Shown piece by piece: positions 1-10,717 of a DNA stretch of 64,000 nt; the first letter of the stretch is position 1; every line of letters begins with the position of its first letter. The translations under genes were made by a program, and so were the position numbers. The stretch is from Punctularia strigosozonata HHB-11173 SS5 (Eukaryota; Basidiomycota; Agaricomycetes; Corticiales; Punctulariaceae). Below the pieces are notes generated by a model. It was not told where the DNA came from and searched no databases. It worked only from the letters and a program-made list of their open reading frames with translations. The DNA is taken from positions 1,271,725 through 1,335,724 of the forward strand of contig NW_006767434.1 in assembly GCF_000264995.1 (NCBI RefSeq), given 5' to 3'.

Positions 1-127
1 ATTGGCGTACCAACTACCGTAGAACGTATCAAGTACACCAATAGATGATTGTATACATGTGCTTCAGTTATGTTGTGTACAAAGTTCCTAACATGGCGTA
101 GCATCTGACGGGAAACAGCGCTAGCCA

Positions 128-1306
128 CTACCCCAGCCACTGTACCCTTACACCCTGCTGCGCGAGCACTCCAAGGTGCTGCTCAACTTGCTTGTCCCCG
201 TCGGTTTGACGATAATCGTTACAGGTTATGTTCAACTCTGTAAGCATCTTGAAAGGCGCTTGGGAGAGCACCTTTGCTAATCCCGGCAAGAAGTCGGTCA
301 CTGGCCATGGCGCATCATTTGCAGAGATCTCGACGTTCAGCACCAGCGTGTTCAGCGGGGAGCCCAATGTGGCGAGGGAGCTGGCCAGTTGATCAACGCA
401 GTCAAACTCGAATTCTGCGTGGCTGAAATCCATCTCGATGACCGTAGTGCGGAGGGAATGCGTGTGTGAGAAGTCGAGGGACTCTGCAATCGCTGATGAG
501 AGTGGGTTTGGCGCATGATGCAGAACTTACCCGAACTCCACTCCACGTATGTGTAATCGCCAAGTCGCAACGAACGAAGGCTGTCACACTGTCGCAGTAG
601 CGTGTTGATCGCGATTATCCATGGTTCGTCTGGCACTATATTCAATGATAGTGTATGAAGCTGGAGAGCGATCTCGCCGCGAGAGGAAAGCCATAGTAAG
701 GAGTTTATGGCACTGCATTGATCGTGTTCCGCCAACCCACTCAGCTGTTCGATCTCGATGCTGGTAATGCATAGCCTAGTCGGCCTAGGCGTTGGAGAGG
801 GCTCCGAGAATTCTTGCTCGCCCTCCAAATCCAGGTCATGCAAGCCAAGATGAGTGATCGGCGGGAGAGACCTGATGATCATAGGGAGTCGGCGAAATCG
901 CGAGCAGCGAGTTCCATATTGTCAATGTTCACGGCTCGAAGGCGAGGGAAAGCATGAAGGGAGTTCTATGTTGCGTTGTCGCTCGCAGCTGCGTCACAGA
1001 GTCCATGATCCGAAAATACGTGTGTGACCCGGACGTTCGGTAGGTTCAACTGGGTGAACGGAACGAGACGATCAACGGTAAGACGCAACGCCTTGATATA
1101 CACGCGCAGGTGAGGGGACGCGCTCAGTACGTCGTACAAGCGGTCCATCAAGGAGGAAGAGTCCGATTTATCCGCGGTGATGGGCTCTGAGAAGAGCTGA
1201 GACTGACTAGCTTTAAGCCAGGTCCGGCATGTCAGAGAGCACGCCCTTAAAGTGGCTTCGTCGTCGACAAGCAGGATGAGCTGGTCATTGGTTTCCTGGG
1301 GAGCCG
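128..1306 (-). pseudogene. F-box/LRR-like gene, decayed copy
   Basis: Minus-strand relative of the intact F-box gene at 17901-19233. The F-box helix region (PQETNDQLILLVDDE, then ACSLTC) begins near 1306 but has no in-frame start codon; a stop lies just upstream in the same frame. The copy then carries an in-frame TAG at about 966 where the intact paralogue has a Trp, and a frame change at about 882-890 (frame ending ADSL-stop, resuming at IIRSLPPITHLGL). The rest is well preserved, including a family intron at 484-530 (GTAAG...TTGCAG) and the leucine-rich C-terminal part ending at 128. F-box proteins normally link Skp1 to substrates in SCF ubiquitin ligases; this copy probably cannot. With three separate lesions, a real non-canonical gene is unlikely. 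Confidence 0.8.
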
Positions 1307-1847
1307 CTCAAGATATCCCATGCCAGTATTCATCAGTACTGCAAGACTTGAGTCAATAGATGTTCTAGGGAGATCGAGGAGATCGGGGTATAGATGGCGA
1401 CGGTTTCAACGCTGCAGGGGGCGGTGGTGGCACGAAAGAAACGCAGTGGCGAAGGGCGCCCTTGTACCTAAGGCTTATATAAGCTACACCAGAGCAGTTC
1501 CGCTAGTCATTCCTGCGTGTGGGCCCGAACCGTCGACCCGGCTCTTCTCTGATTTATGCTCTCAGTTCTGCTCCAGGAGAGGCGGACGGGATATCCCAAG
1601 GTCTAACGCATTGGATGAAGCGCGGGGTGGGATATTGATTTTTAGCGCTTATGATGAGCAAGTACGTCGGTGTTATTTCACGCGCTATCACCCCGGGACC
1701 GATTTCTGGTATTGCACGAGTTGTGCGGTAGTCTCTTGGCATGAACCTTGATATTAATTGGTGACATACGATGCACGTGGGCAGTGCGTCGATGGGTAAG
1801 ATGATGTGAAGCAGGAAAACATAACGCGAGTCATAGAAGCATCGCAA
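1307..1847. other. Intergenic, TATA-like site only
   Basis: No gene recognised between the decayed F-box gene and the 3' end of RRP6. A TTATATAA site at 1475-1482 lies about 170 bp upstream of the F-box remnant. That is the same spacing as TATA-like sites in front of its relatives near 29354 and 32728, so it may be the old promoter. Confidence 0.35.
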
Positions 1848-4833
1848 CTACCGATACGTATGCGACTGGTTGCCGCTCTTGACATCCCGATGTGCTCGCG
1901 GCGGCGCGGGGAAGTCACCATACTGATACCCAGCGGCGCCTGCGAGATCGAAAGCCTGGAGTCAGCAAGCTCCCTATAGTCAAGGGCAAGAGAGCAACAC
2001 GCCGCACCTTTTGCCTTCGGCTTCTTCTTAGGCCGGCCCACCGGCTCCGGCGCCCCTCCATCCTCGTCCAGTATGTTAGACGCCGTCGCGTAGTCGAACT
2101 CTTCGACGACGCCATCGTCCGGGACACCTCCTGCGTCTGCTTTACCAGGCGCCACCTCGGCCTTGCCATCCTTCTTTTCCTTGTTCCGCTTTCTTTTCTT
2201 CTGCTGCCGCTGTCCGACAACGACAATCGCGTCGTCAACCACCTCGCGCACGACGGGCTGTCGCTGCGCGAGAGGGACGAACGGCACCTCGATCTGCTCC
2301 GGCACGGGTTTCGCGTCCTCCTCCGCTGCCGGTGGTGGCGGTGGTGGCGTTTTCGGCACCGAGGCGCCAACGGTGAGCGACCCGCGTATCCGCGCGAGGA
2401 CGTGCCTGATGCGTGACGTTTGGCCTTCGCCAGAGGAGGAGGACGAGAACAGACGCTTGGGCGAGCCAAAGAGAGAGCTGCGAGTGGTCGAGCATGAAGC
2501 TTTGCTTCGCACACTGACCGTATCGGCTTCCTGAGCGACAGTTGAAGTAGCCGAGGGCAAAGCTGTAGAAGACGAAGGCCCGAGAAGAGTAGAAGCGGTG
2601 GTCGCCAGCGGAGCATTGGACGAAGCAGGAGCTACAAACGAAGAAGAGAGAGCAATCGATCAAACCACGTCCCTCTAGGGCATCGCCAGAGCTTACCGAA
2701 CGACCACAGCCCAGTCGAAGGAGATGACGCATCCGACGCTGATCCTTCAACGACGTCATATGCCTTACCTGTAGTGCGCGGCGGTTCATCAGGAATCATC
2801 TCTGCCTCTCCTGCCTCCACGGCCTTCGTTTGACCCCCCTCGCTATCCAGCTCGCTCTTCACGGCCGCCCGAACGATGTCCAACAGCTCCTTCGCGCGCC
2901 TCCTCACGACCGGCGGCACGGGTCTGAACGCCGCCAGCAGACCCGGCATATCCGCCGGCGGGCTCTCTGCGATCTGGAACAGGTAGTGGTTTGGGAGCAC
3001 GTACCGCGCGCTCTCGTCCTCCTCGCGCGCGACACGGTCCCGCCACGCGTGCACGGCCCTGTACACCGCGCGCTGCACGGGGGGCATCGCGCCCGCGCTC
3101 TTGTTCCACTTGCGCGCGAGCGTGTCCCACCCCGCGGGCCCGGTGCCGTTGTCGGCGTCGTACAGCTCGCGCTCGAACGTCCGGAGGGTGGTCTGGGCCG
3201 AGCGTGCGAGGACCTCGCGGAGGAGCCACGTCGCGCCGTCCGATGGGGTGAGATGCGAGATGGGCGTCTCAAGCGTGATGTCAACGGGTGTGTAGGCGGC
3301 GAAGGCGGGCGAGGTGCCGCGCTCGAGTAAGGCGTGCCGCAGATGATCGTAGATGTAGAGCAGGTAGTGCGTGTCCGAGCGCGCGTAGTCGAGCATCTCC
3401 TGCGGAAGCGGTCTGAGAGAGGCGAATGCACAAGGGTCAGCGGTAGCGTTCGGGATGAGATGGTACATAAGAGACCTCACCTTATTCGCCAATCGGCGAG
3501 CTGGTACCGCTTGTCCGCGATGAAGTCGCAGTACATCTCGAGGAGGGACGCCAAACCATGTCTGGGAAAATCTGATCCCGGGAGAAATGAATATCAGCGA
3601 AAGAGCGATACCTAGCAAACGGACGACGCACGGAGGACCTTGGACGCATGGAAGGTGTCGAATAAGCCCACGACGAAGACGTTGAAATCTTGCTGGAGCC
3701 ATTGTATGTCTGACTCGGCACCGTGGAAAACCTTGACGATTCTTGGGTCCGTGAAGACCTCATTCAGCTCCTCGAGCTCGTCCCGGAGGACGAGTGTGTC
3801 GACGATCCAGTCCTCCGTCCGGGTGCTGATCTGCATCAGGCACACGAAGCCAGCGAAGGTACGGTAACTGTGGTGCTCGAGGTCGACGGCGATCGCGTCC
3901 GCTAGGCGGAGCTTTTCGAGCATTAAGGCAAACGCGGCGGGAGTGGCGACCCACGTGAACGGCGTCTCGGCGAAGGACTTGGGCGGCGTCGGTTGTCCGG
4001 GAGAGAAGAGGTGTGCGGGATAAGATACGTGTGTTATTTCGTAGTGGTAGGGATGTATCCTACAAAGCAGTCTGCGGTGAGCGACGTGCTTGTCAGCATC
4101 CAATCCAGCACATACCCGGCGCTAGTGGCATCGCCGCCTTCCTCGTCCTGGAAGCGGTAGCCAAGCGGCACTTGGGCGTTGTACTTGTGCTTCAGCGTTG
4201 GTTTCCAGGGGTCCTGGGACGCGTTATCCACCGTGCGGGTGAAGGAAAGCTGTGGCTTGCGGAGGTGGCTGGCATGCTGCAAGGCAGGGTCCAGACGGCC
4301 AAGGGACGGCTTCGGCTTCGGTGCACTGGATTCGGACTGCTGTGGTGGTTGTCGTTGCTGTGTCCGTGAGACGGACGGGTTGACAGCGATGGCCGGGGCT
4401 TTGTTTTTGCCCAGAAATTCGTCGAGGTTCATATCCTGTGTAGCCACGACTGAGCCTTTCTCGATGTCCAGACACGACACAATTTACTCACAGCCCGCTC
4501 GAGCAGTTGGTCCATCGCGTCGACTGCCACCGCCTGGAACCGATCAACAAGGTCCTCCCCACTCTCCGCCCGCGCCTTGCCCTTCCGTGCACCCGATGGA
4601 TCTGCGGATGTCGCAAGCGCGAGCATCTTGTTGATCAGACCCAGCACCCGTCCAGAGCACACATCTATGGCGTCTGCATATCCCGCGTCGACCGAGCGGT
4701 GAAAGCCGACGTCCTGGGGCAGCGCTGCCATGGAAGACTTGATGGCCTTGAGCGCCGCGGTCTGCGCGCCGTTGTTGTAGTCCTCGAAAGTGTCCGACGC
4801 CAGTTTGCGGGCGGTAGAGCTGCTGGCCGCCAT
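1848..4833 (-). CDS. RRP6: Exosome 3'-5' exonuclease Rrp6
   Basis: Nuclear exosome-associated 3'-5' exoribonuclease (EXOSC10 family), which trims and degrades nuclear RNAs in the nucleus and nucleolus. Exons on the minus strand: 4492-4833, 4116-4435, 3632-4059, 3481-3571, 2697-3412, 2008-2631, 1848-1939. All phases close, giving 870 aa. Residues 1-114 fit the N-terminal PMC2NT region that binds Rrp47. The DEDD-Y site is complete: Asp280 and Glu282 (AVDLEHH), Asp338 (HGAESDIQW), Tyr403 and Asp407 (DYARSDTHY). An HRDC domain follows at about 470-560. The tail is disordered and Lys-rich, and the short last exon encodes the conserved terminus SGNQSHTYR. The start at 4833 is the first ATG in frame. 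Divergent from the regulator at 5158, with 324 bp between start codons. Fungal Rrp6 is usually 700-900 aa, so length is normal. Confidence 0.95.
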
Positions 4834-5157
4834 CGCGAGCGCCTTGGAGGATAATATACACAACGCTGAGTGAGTGTACAGTGCACGCTACACTGTAGTG
4901 GCCGCCAGAAAACAAGTCGGTGCCCAAAGCCACTAAAGTCAGTGCCTTCCACGTGCAAATATCAATGAGCCGGAGGGCGCGGCAGAAACGCGCCTTGACC
5001 TAATAATAGCACACACACTCCAGTGACGACTGTGCGCGCAGCTCGGGGCTATAGCTTTCATCTCTCCGGTCCCGGCGGCGGCGACGAGCCATATAACCCG
5101 AAACCTCCTGAGCCTGGTTGATTTGCTGATCCGCCCTTTGCATCCGACTTGCGATAC
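4834..5157. promoter_or_regulatory. Shared divergent promoter region
   Basis: A 324 bp gap between the start codons of RRP6 (-) and the first Zn2Cys6 gene (+) must hold both promoters. No clear TATA box is visible. An upstream cytosine/CpG-rich stretch (about 5081-5095) precedes the regulator. The assignment rests on gene orientation only. Confidence 0.4.
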
Positions 5158-8100
5158 ATGTCTGGCGATGAGAGCGACGCGGTGGAGGACTGGCGGCCCT
5201 CTCCCGGCGACGGAACGCGCAAACGCACGCGTATCACGAAGGCTTGCGACTTTTGCAAGCGGAGGAAAGGTCGTTTGGTTCCAATAAGCTTCTATTCTAC
5301 TGGATCTCATTCATGTTCACATCTGTTACAGTGAAATGTGAGGACGCTTTTGTAGCTTCAGCGCTCTGAAGGAGGATTGACTGTGGACCCGCAGGCGACG
5401 GTACGACGCCAGAACGCCCCAGATGTACGACATGCACATCCTTCGACCTTGATTGTACTTTTGCTACTTTGAGCAAGGTCTGTCGGAACACTTTCTGCAG
5501 TATATAACGACTCATACGGATCGCGCAGAAACGGGGGCCGCCGAAAAAGTGAAGGCAAGAAATGCAGCGACACTGCGTATAGGCTAATGCTACTCTACTA
5601 GGCCCCGAAACTCCTTGACAGACCCATCATTGACCTCCAGCGTCAGCGCCAGTCCCACGCTCATCGCCAGCAGTAGCGCCATCCCTTCCGCCTCCGCCTC
5701 CACCGCTTCGAGTTCAGCAATCGGCAGTTCTCCATCCGCTGCTTCTCCCTCCGACGACGAGGACGAGGAAGACGACGACGGGAATCCGGTTGAGCCCCTT
5801 TCCGAATGGCTCGAGAAGCTTACGCTTGATCCGCTGCACCCGCGCCAAAGCTCTAACGACAATAGTGCGGTGCGCATGCTCAAGGCGGCGTTACAGACGA
5901 GGCAACTCGAGCACGCATACAAGCATGCGACTAAGTCCCGTCGGCCCGAATTCTGGCAGGTGCATCCTGTACGTTCCCCTCCCTTCCACCCGTCCTTAGT
6001 CTCTTCACTGACCATCGTAACGACAGTGGGAAATGGAAGAGCTCTCCATTTACGCTCACTCGCTCTCCACCCACACCCTCACCTTCCCCGACCCGGATCT
6101 CCTACACGAACTCACCAATCTCTACTTCGCGCACTCGAATGTCTACACTCCGATCCTGCACCGGCCCATGTTCGAGAAGGCTCTCGCCGACGGCCTGCAT
6201 CTGCGCGACACCGGCTTTGGCGGCGTCGTCCTACTCGTGTGCGCGATCGCGAGCCGGTACACGCATGATCCCCGCGTCTTCCTCCGTGGCGCGCCGACTC
6301 AGAGCGCCGGCTGGAAGTGGTACTCCCAGGTTGAGATGGTCCGCAAGTCGCCGCTTGCGCCGCCGAGGCTGTACGACGTACAACAGTACGCGGTGAGCTT
6401 ATCGCGTCCATTCTCGCTCATCTCTCTTGCTCATCACTTTGGTCCTTCTTTCCTTGACAGCTCGCGTCGGTGTTCCTTGTCGGATGCTCCGCGCCACACG
6501 TAACGTGGAACATGATCGGCCTTGGCGTGCGGATGTGCCTCGACGTTAGCGCGCATCGGAAGAAGGTCTACAAGGCCACAGGGCCGGACCAGATCATCGA
6601 GGAGCAGTGGAAGCGCGCCTTCTGGTTCGTCACAGGGGATAGTCTGTGCCCTCTCCTTCTCGCACACGCTAATGCGGATCATGTGTTCGCAGGGGCCTGG
6701 TGAACATGGATCGTATCGCGTCGAACGAGATGGGCCGCGTCGTCGCAGTCCTGGATGAGGAGTGAGTGAGCGTCGATGTCCCTGTGTCCGGTGTTGTGCT
6801 GTATTAGCTGATCTGATATGCAAGTATCGATGCCCCGCTCCCGTGCGAGTGTGACGACGAGTACTTCGTCTCGCCGGACCGAACGCGCTACTTCGTGCAG
6901 CCGCCGGAGAAGCCGTCACTCGTCGCTTATGTCAACATTATGATTTCGCTACGTTCCATCCAGCTCAAGGCTCAGCGTTCGCTGGTGGGTGCATTCTATA
7001 ACATGTTGTCCATGGTATCGCACAAGCTGATAATGGGTAACGTTGTTACCATCCAGTTCTCCACCTTGCGCGAAAAAAGCTACGATTACGAGGTAAAGGT
7101 TGTCGCTGAGCTGAACGCTGATCTCGATCGCTGGCGTGATGCTGTTCCGTCTCACCGTGCGCTCGTTCCTCTTTGTCTCCCCGCTTCGTTCTGATGATCC
7201 TCGCGTTCGTTGCTCAGTGAGATGGGAGACCGCGCTCGCCGCCGCTGATGACCATCCGATCTTTTTCCGCCAATGCACCGCGTCGTGGACCGTCTACCAT
7301 TACGCCCGGATCATCATTCACCGCCCGTTCGCCGTCGGCCTTCGCCGCAATACGCCACTTGGTATGGCGTCCGTGGAGGTGTGCTACAATTCAGCCAGGG
7401 AGATCGCGCGGATGTTCCGGGACCTGCTCAAACGGGATAGCGGGCCTTTTGGGCTGCACATGGTGAACACCTATCCTTCCGCTAAATGGACGTTGACGAG
7501 CTCAATGTCGATTCGGAATGACAGTTTTCGGCGTTCACGGCAGCGAGCGTGCTCCTCCTCATGAAGTGGACCCAGGACCGTGAGGGCGATGGCACACTTG
7601 AATCTCCGAGCGAGCAAGACCTGAAGCACGTGTACACCTGCATGAACGTCATCAAGACCTCCGAGCCACGGTTAGTTCTTTCCTCATTCATATGTCGACC
7701 ACGCCTACGAATTCTAACTTGCGTGATGGCAAATACAGATGGTACCTCGCCGGCCGATTATGGTATGTATTCCCATTGACTTTGCATCCGATGACCTCAT
7801 TATGGCTGACAATGCTGTGATGACGCGGGCTGATAGGGACATACTCTACGAACTAGTCACAGTCGTACAGGCGCTGCCTTCCACGCCATCGCACAGCCAT
7901 ACCCCCGACGGCACAGCCGATGGCTCCACGGGCGCTGCAGCCGGAAATAGCAGCAGCAGCTTCCTGGCACAGACGGCCGACATCACCCCCTCGAGGGCGG
8001 CGACCGCTGCGCACAATACGAGCATGCATCTGGCTGATGCGCCGTCCTCGGACACTGCCACGAATTGCGCGACCACCAGTTTTCTAACGACTGATGCCGC

Positions 8101-8539
8101 GCTTCCTTCCCCTCGGAATACGGCAATCGGCCCCCAGATCGACTTCGGCGGGCACGCGCCCCTGCCGGTGTGGGCACATCGGGAGCTATCTGCCTTTGGG
8201 GACCACCCCGCCGCAGCCGGAGCGCTCGCCGCCCCCATCTCGGCGTCATCGACCCCATTAGACCCGTCGTCATCAGCATCCCAGCAGAGCGCGGACCCCT
8301 GGACGCCGCTCGGGAGCTTCCTCGCGGACCAGAACATCCTCGGCGCGATGTACAGCGAGAACACGCTGCCCGGCTACGCGAACGCGTTCTCGTTTGCGTT
8401 TGGTGGGCAGCACGACGCGGGGTTGAGCGCCGCGGCGCAGGAGGAGCTGGGCATGGCTATGGGAGCGGCCTCGTCGTCAGCGATGGTGACGGACGAGACC
8501 ATCCTCGGATGGGCCGCTGGCTTCTCGGATGCGTTGTGA
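5158..8539 (+). CDS. Zn(II)2Cys6 transcription factor, copy A
   Basis: Fungal-specific nuclear regulator with an N-terminal Zn2Cys6 DNA-binding domain and a middle homology region (Fungal_trans type); target genes unknown. Exons: 5158-5269, 5332-5337, 5395-5477, 5529-5548, 5602-5968, 6027-6392, 6461-6624, 6693-6761, 6825-6984, 7057-7156, 7218-7462, 7525-7670, 7739-7762, 7837-8539. All phases close, giving 854 aa. The zinc cluster reads KACDFCKRRK, then VKCDG, then RCTTCTSFDLDC, so its third Cys is encoded across a 6-nt exon. A KRGPPKK basic linker follows, then an acidic Ser-rich stretch (DDEDEEDDD), then the regulatory domain with SAGWKWYSQ and PPRLYDVQQYA. The last 234 codons are low-complexity Ser/Ala/Gln and probably the activation region. 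The start is the ATG at 5158. Same 14-exon layout as the tandem copy at 10718. Confidence 0.93.
5332..5337 (+). other. 6-nt micro-exon in copy A
   Basis: TGAAAT lies between an intron ending CAG at 5331 and an intron starting GTGAGG at 5338. With its split neighbours it encodes Val-Lys-Cys, restoring the spacing C-x2-C-x6-C of the zinc cluster. Skipping it keeps the frame but removes the third Cys. The paralogue has the equivalent exon at 10934-10939. Confidence 0.85.
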
Positions 8540-10717
8540 CATTGGCGATTTGACTTTGTTCGTATATGGGGCTGGGCCTCTTGATCCGTATGGGTAATAG
8601 AGGAGACTATCTCCGTTCTGCGTGCTGGATAAATGTGCTACATGTATTTCTATAACTGTAACTCCGGGCTGAACGTGGTTATGGCAGTTGGAACTATATA
8701 TTATAGTTTAGATTCAGAAACGATTGGCATTAGACCATGACTTTATATGTTGACAGGATCATGGGTACACCAGCCAATGTCGCGCTAAATCAACGGTTTA
8801 CTAGTCAGCGGCCGCGGAGAAATGTTAGCCGGAGTCTTATGATTGTAAGCTGTGTTTGTTTTCTGACGTCGCTGCGTTTGTTTTGCTCAGGCAACGTTCA
8901 CGGGGAAGTCACTACTACTGTTCGCCAGCTCCAATGCCTTGCTTCCAGGAACGTCAAAGGCGCCGTCTGCAAGAATTCCGCATCAATCGGGAATGAAACC
9001 TTGAGGATGAAAAATCCGGAAATAAACAAGACACCGTGATATTATTCTGCGACCTAAATCGGGTTTGCGGGGTGTGTAACACAGATTGCTGGAGAGTTGC
9101 GGGAATGCTCAGATCTCGATTGGGTATATGTTGCCGCGAGTAATATCGGAAGCAAGGCTGTGGCCGAAGGTGTAGATCACTGTGTGAAGTATTTGGTTAA
9201 TGCCGTTCCGTAGCGCCCCTCAAGGGCACTGGAATGGAAGCTTTGAGAATTGCCAGCTACCATGTTTCCAAGGGTACGTGCCGTTCTTATGGTCCTGCTC
9301 TAGACATATTAAGACGGGGAAGGATAATGAGCACTTCATGCCAACAAGCGTGAGACAACAGAAACAACATAAGCGTCAAGCGATCGTGGCCCAATTCGGT
9401 TGTCCATAGTACTACTACATATCTTCGCCATGGCGCCTGGTTGCTGCATTCTTGCGCGTGTTTTGCACGGTGATCCGATTGGTCAAACCTGAACGTACGC
9501 CAGCCGTCCCGCCACGCTCAACGAATGCCACAGCCAGCGCATTTTTTCCGATACCCCCCTGAAACTGATTTCACAGCCTGAACAATAAAATGACTACGAT
9601 ACCGAAGTTCTGCTTTGGTGGAGGGGTGGATCTTCTTACCACGCGCTCAGCACACAATCAGCCGCACTTCAGATGAAAGGATGAGAACTGCGAACTGGTT
9701 TCAGGAATCTTCGCCATTTTTGCGAGCAGAAAATGTGCTGTTGAATGCAGCCGCGCGTACTGAGGGGGTGGACTGGAGGCTGGTAGCTGATAACAATGCG
9801 TGGATGCGAAGCGGCAATGTTGTTAATAGCGTTTTTATGCATGTTTCATCGTGACCGTATACATTTCTTTAAGCACAATTATGGACTGGAGCACAATAGT
9901 ATCCGACGTGCATGGGGTTCAGGGGGTTGTAGGATGTAACCCGCTTGCCGCGAGCTGATCGTTATGCCGTTTAAGGGCAAATAGTACACAAGAATCTCCG
10001 GAATGGATGCTGGTTCCGATTTATTTCCAGCCATCATTACACGAAGGCGTGTCTGAGGTGCTCTCAACGATGATGCATAGAAGTTTCAAACTGCGAGGAA
10101 ACAAGGTCAGTCCTCCGCCATCCTAGCATTAACCTTGGCGGTCACTGGCGTCCATGACGCGTACAATATAGTGATTTGCAGCACGTACGGGCAAGAGGAG
10201 TGGGACCTTTACTATGCATAGCATGTTTGGCGGGGCTCCCCGCGGACATCTTTGCCCACTGCGGAGTACTGTAGCACCTTGCGAATACACTATGTGATAA
10301 TAACTCCCGGCAGCGACCTTGATCTATTCTTGACCCCCACTTTCAGCACATAGCCACTGTTCCCGTTCGCGCCCCGACGAGCGTGGCGATCACCCTGCGA
10401 TCTTCTCAGTGCCATGCGAGCAGGGATAGAGTTGCTGGACCCCGCTTCCCGCTGCGCCCGTCCCCAGGACACGAACTGGAAGCTATACAAAAACAAGGAA
10501 GCACAGCGCGCGAAACTCCACACACGGCTCGAGACGGATTGAGAAGGTTTAGCGGAGAGATACAGACGCAAAACTTGTTAGGGGCAGCTTATAAGAAGAG
10601 GGAGACCCACTTCTCGTTGGCTTTTGTAGTAATACTCCTTGCCTGAGCCGAGGCGTGGGCCTGCCACCATTCCTTTGAGTCTTGAGCGCTTTACCTGGTG
10701 AACGAATATCGCAAGAA
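8540..10717. other. Intergenic, no gene recognised
   Basis: About 2.2 kb between the two tandem regulator genes. It holds the 3' region of copy A and presumably the promoter of copy B. Only short open frames without family motifs or plausible splice series are seen. No terminal inverted repeats, tRNA or long simple repeat were found by eye. Confidence 0.5.

Noticed and set aside
1320-1751. 143-codon + frame
   Set aside because: No motif; lies in the gap upstream of the decayed F-box gene and runs against the neighbouring transcripts.
7463-7524. Reading through the intron at 7463-7524 as coding
   Set aside because: Open for a short way but would break the regulatory domain; the copy B equivalent is spliced at the same place.
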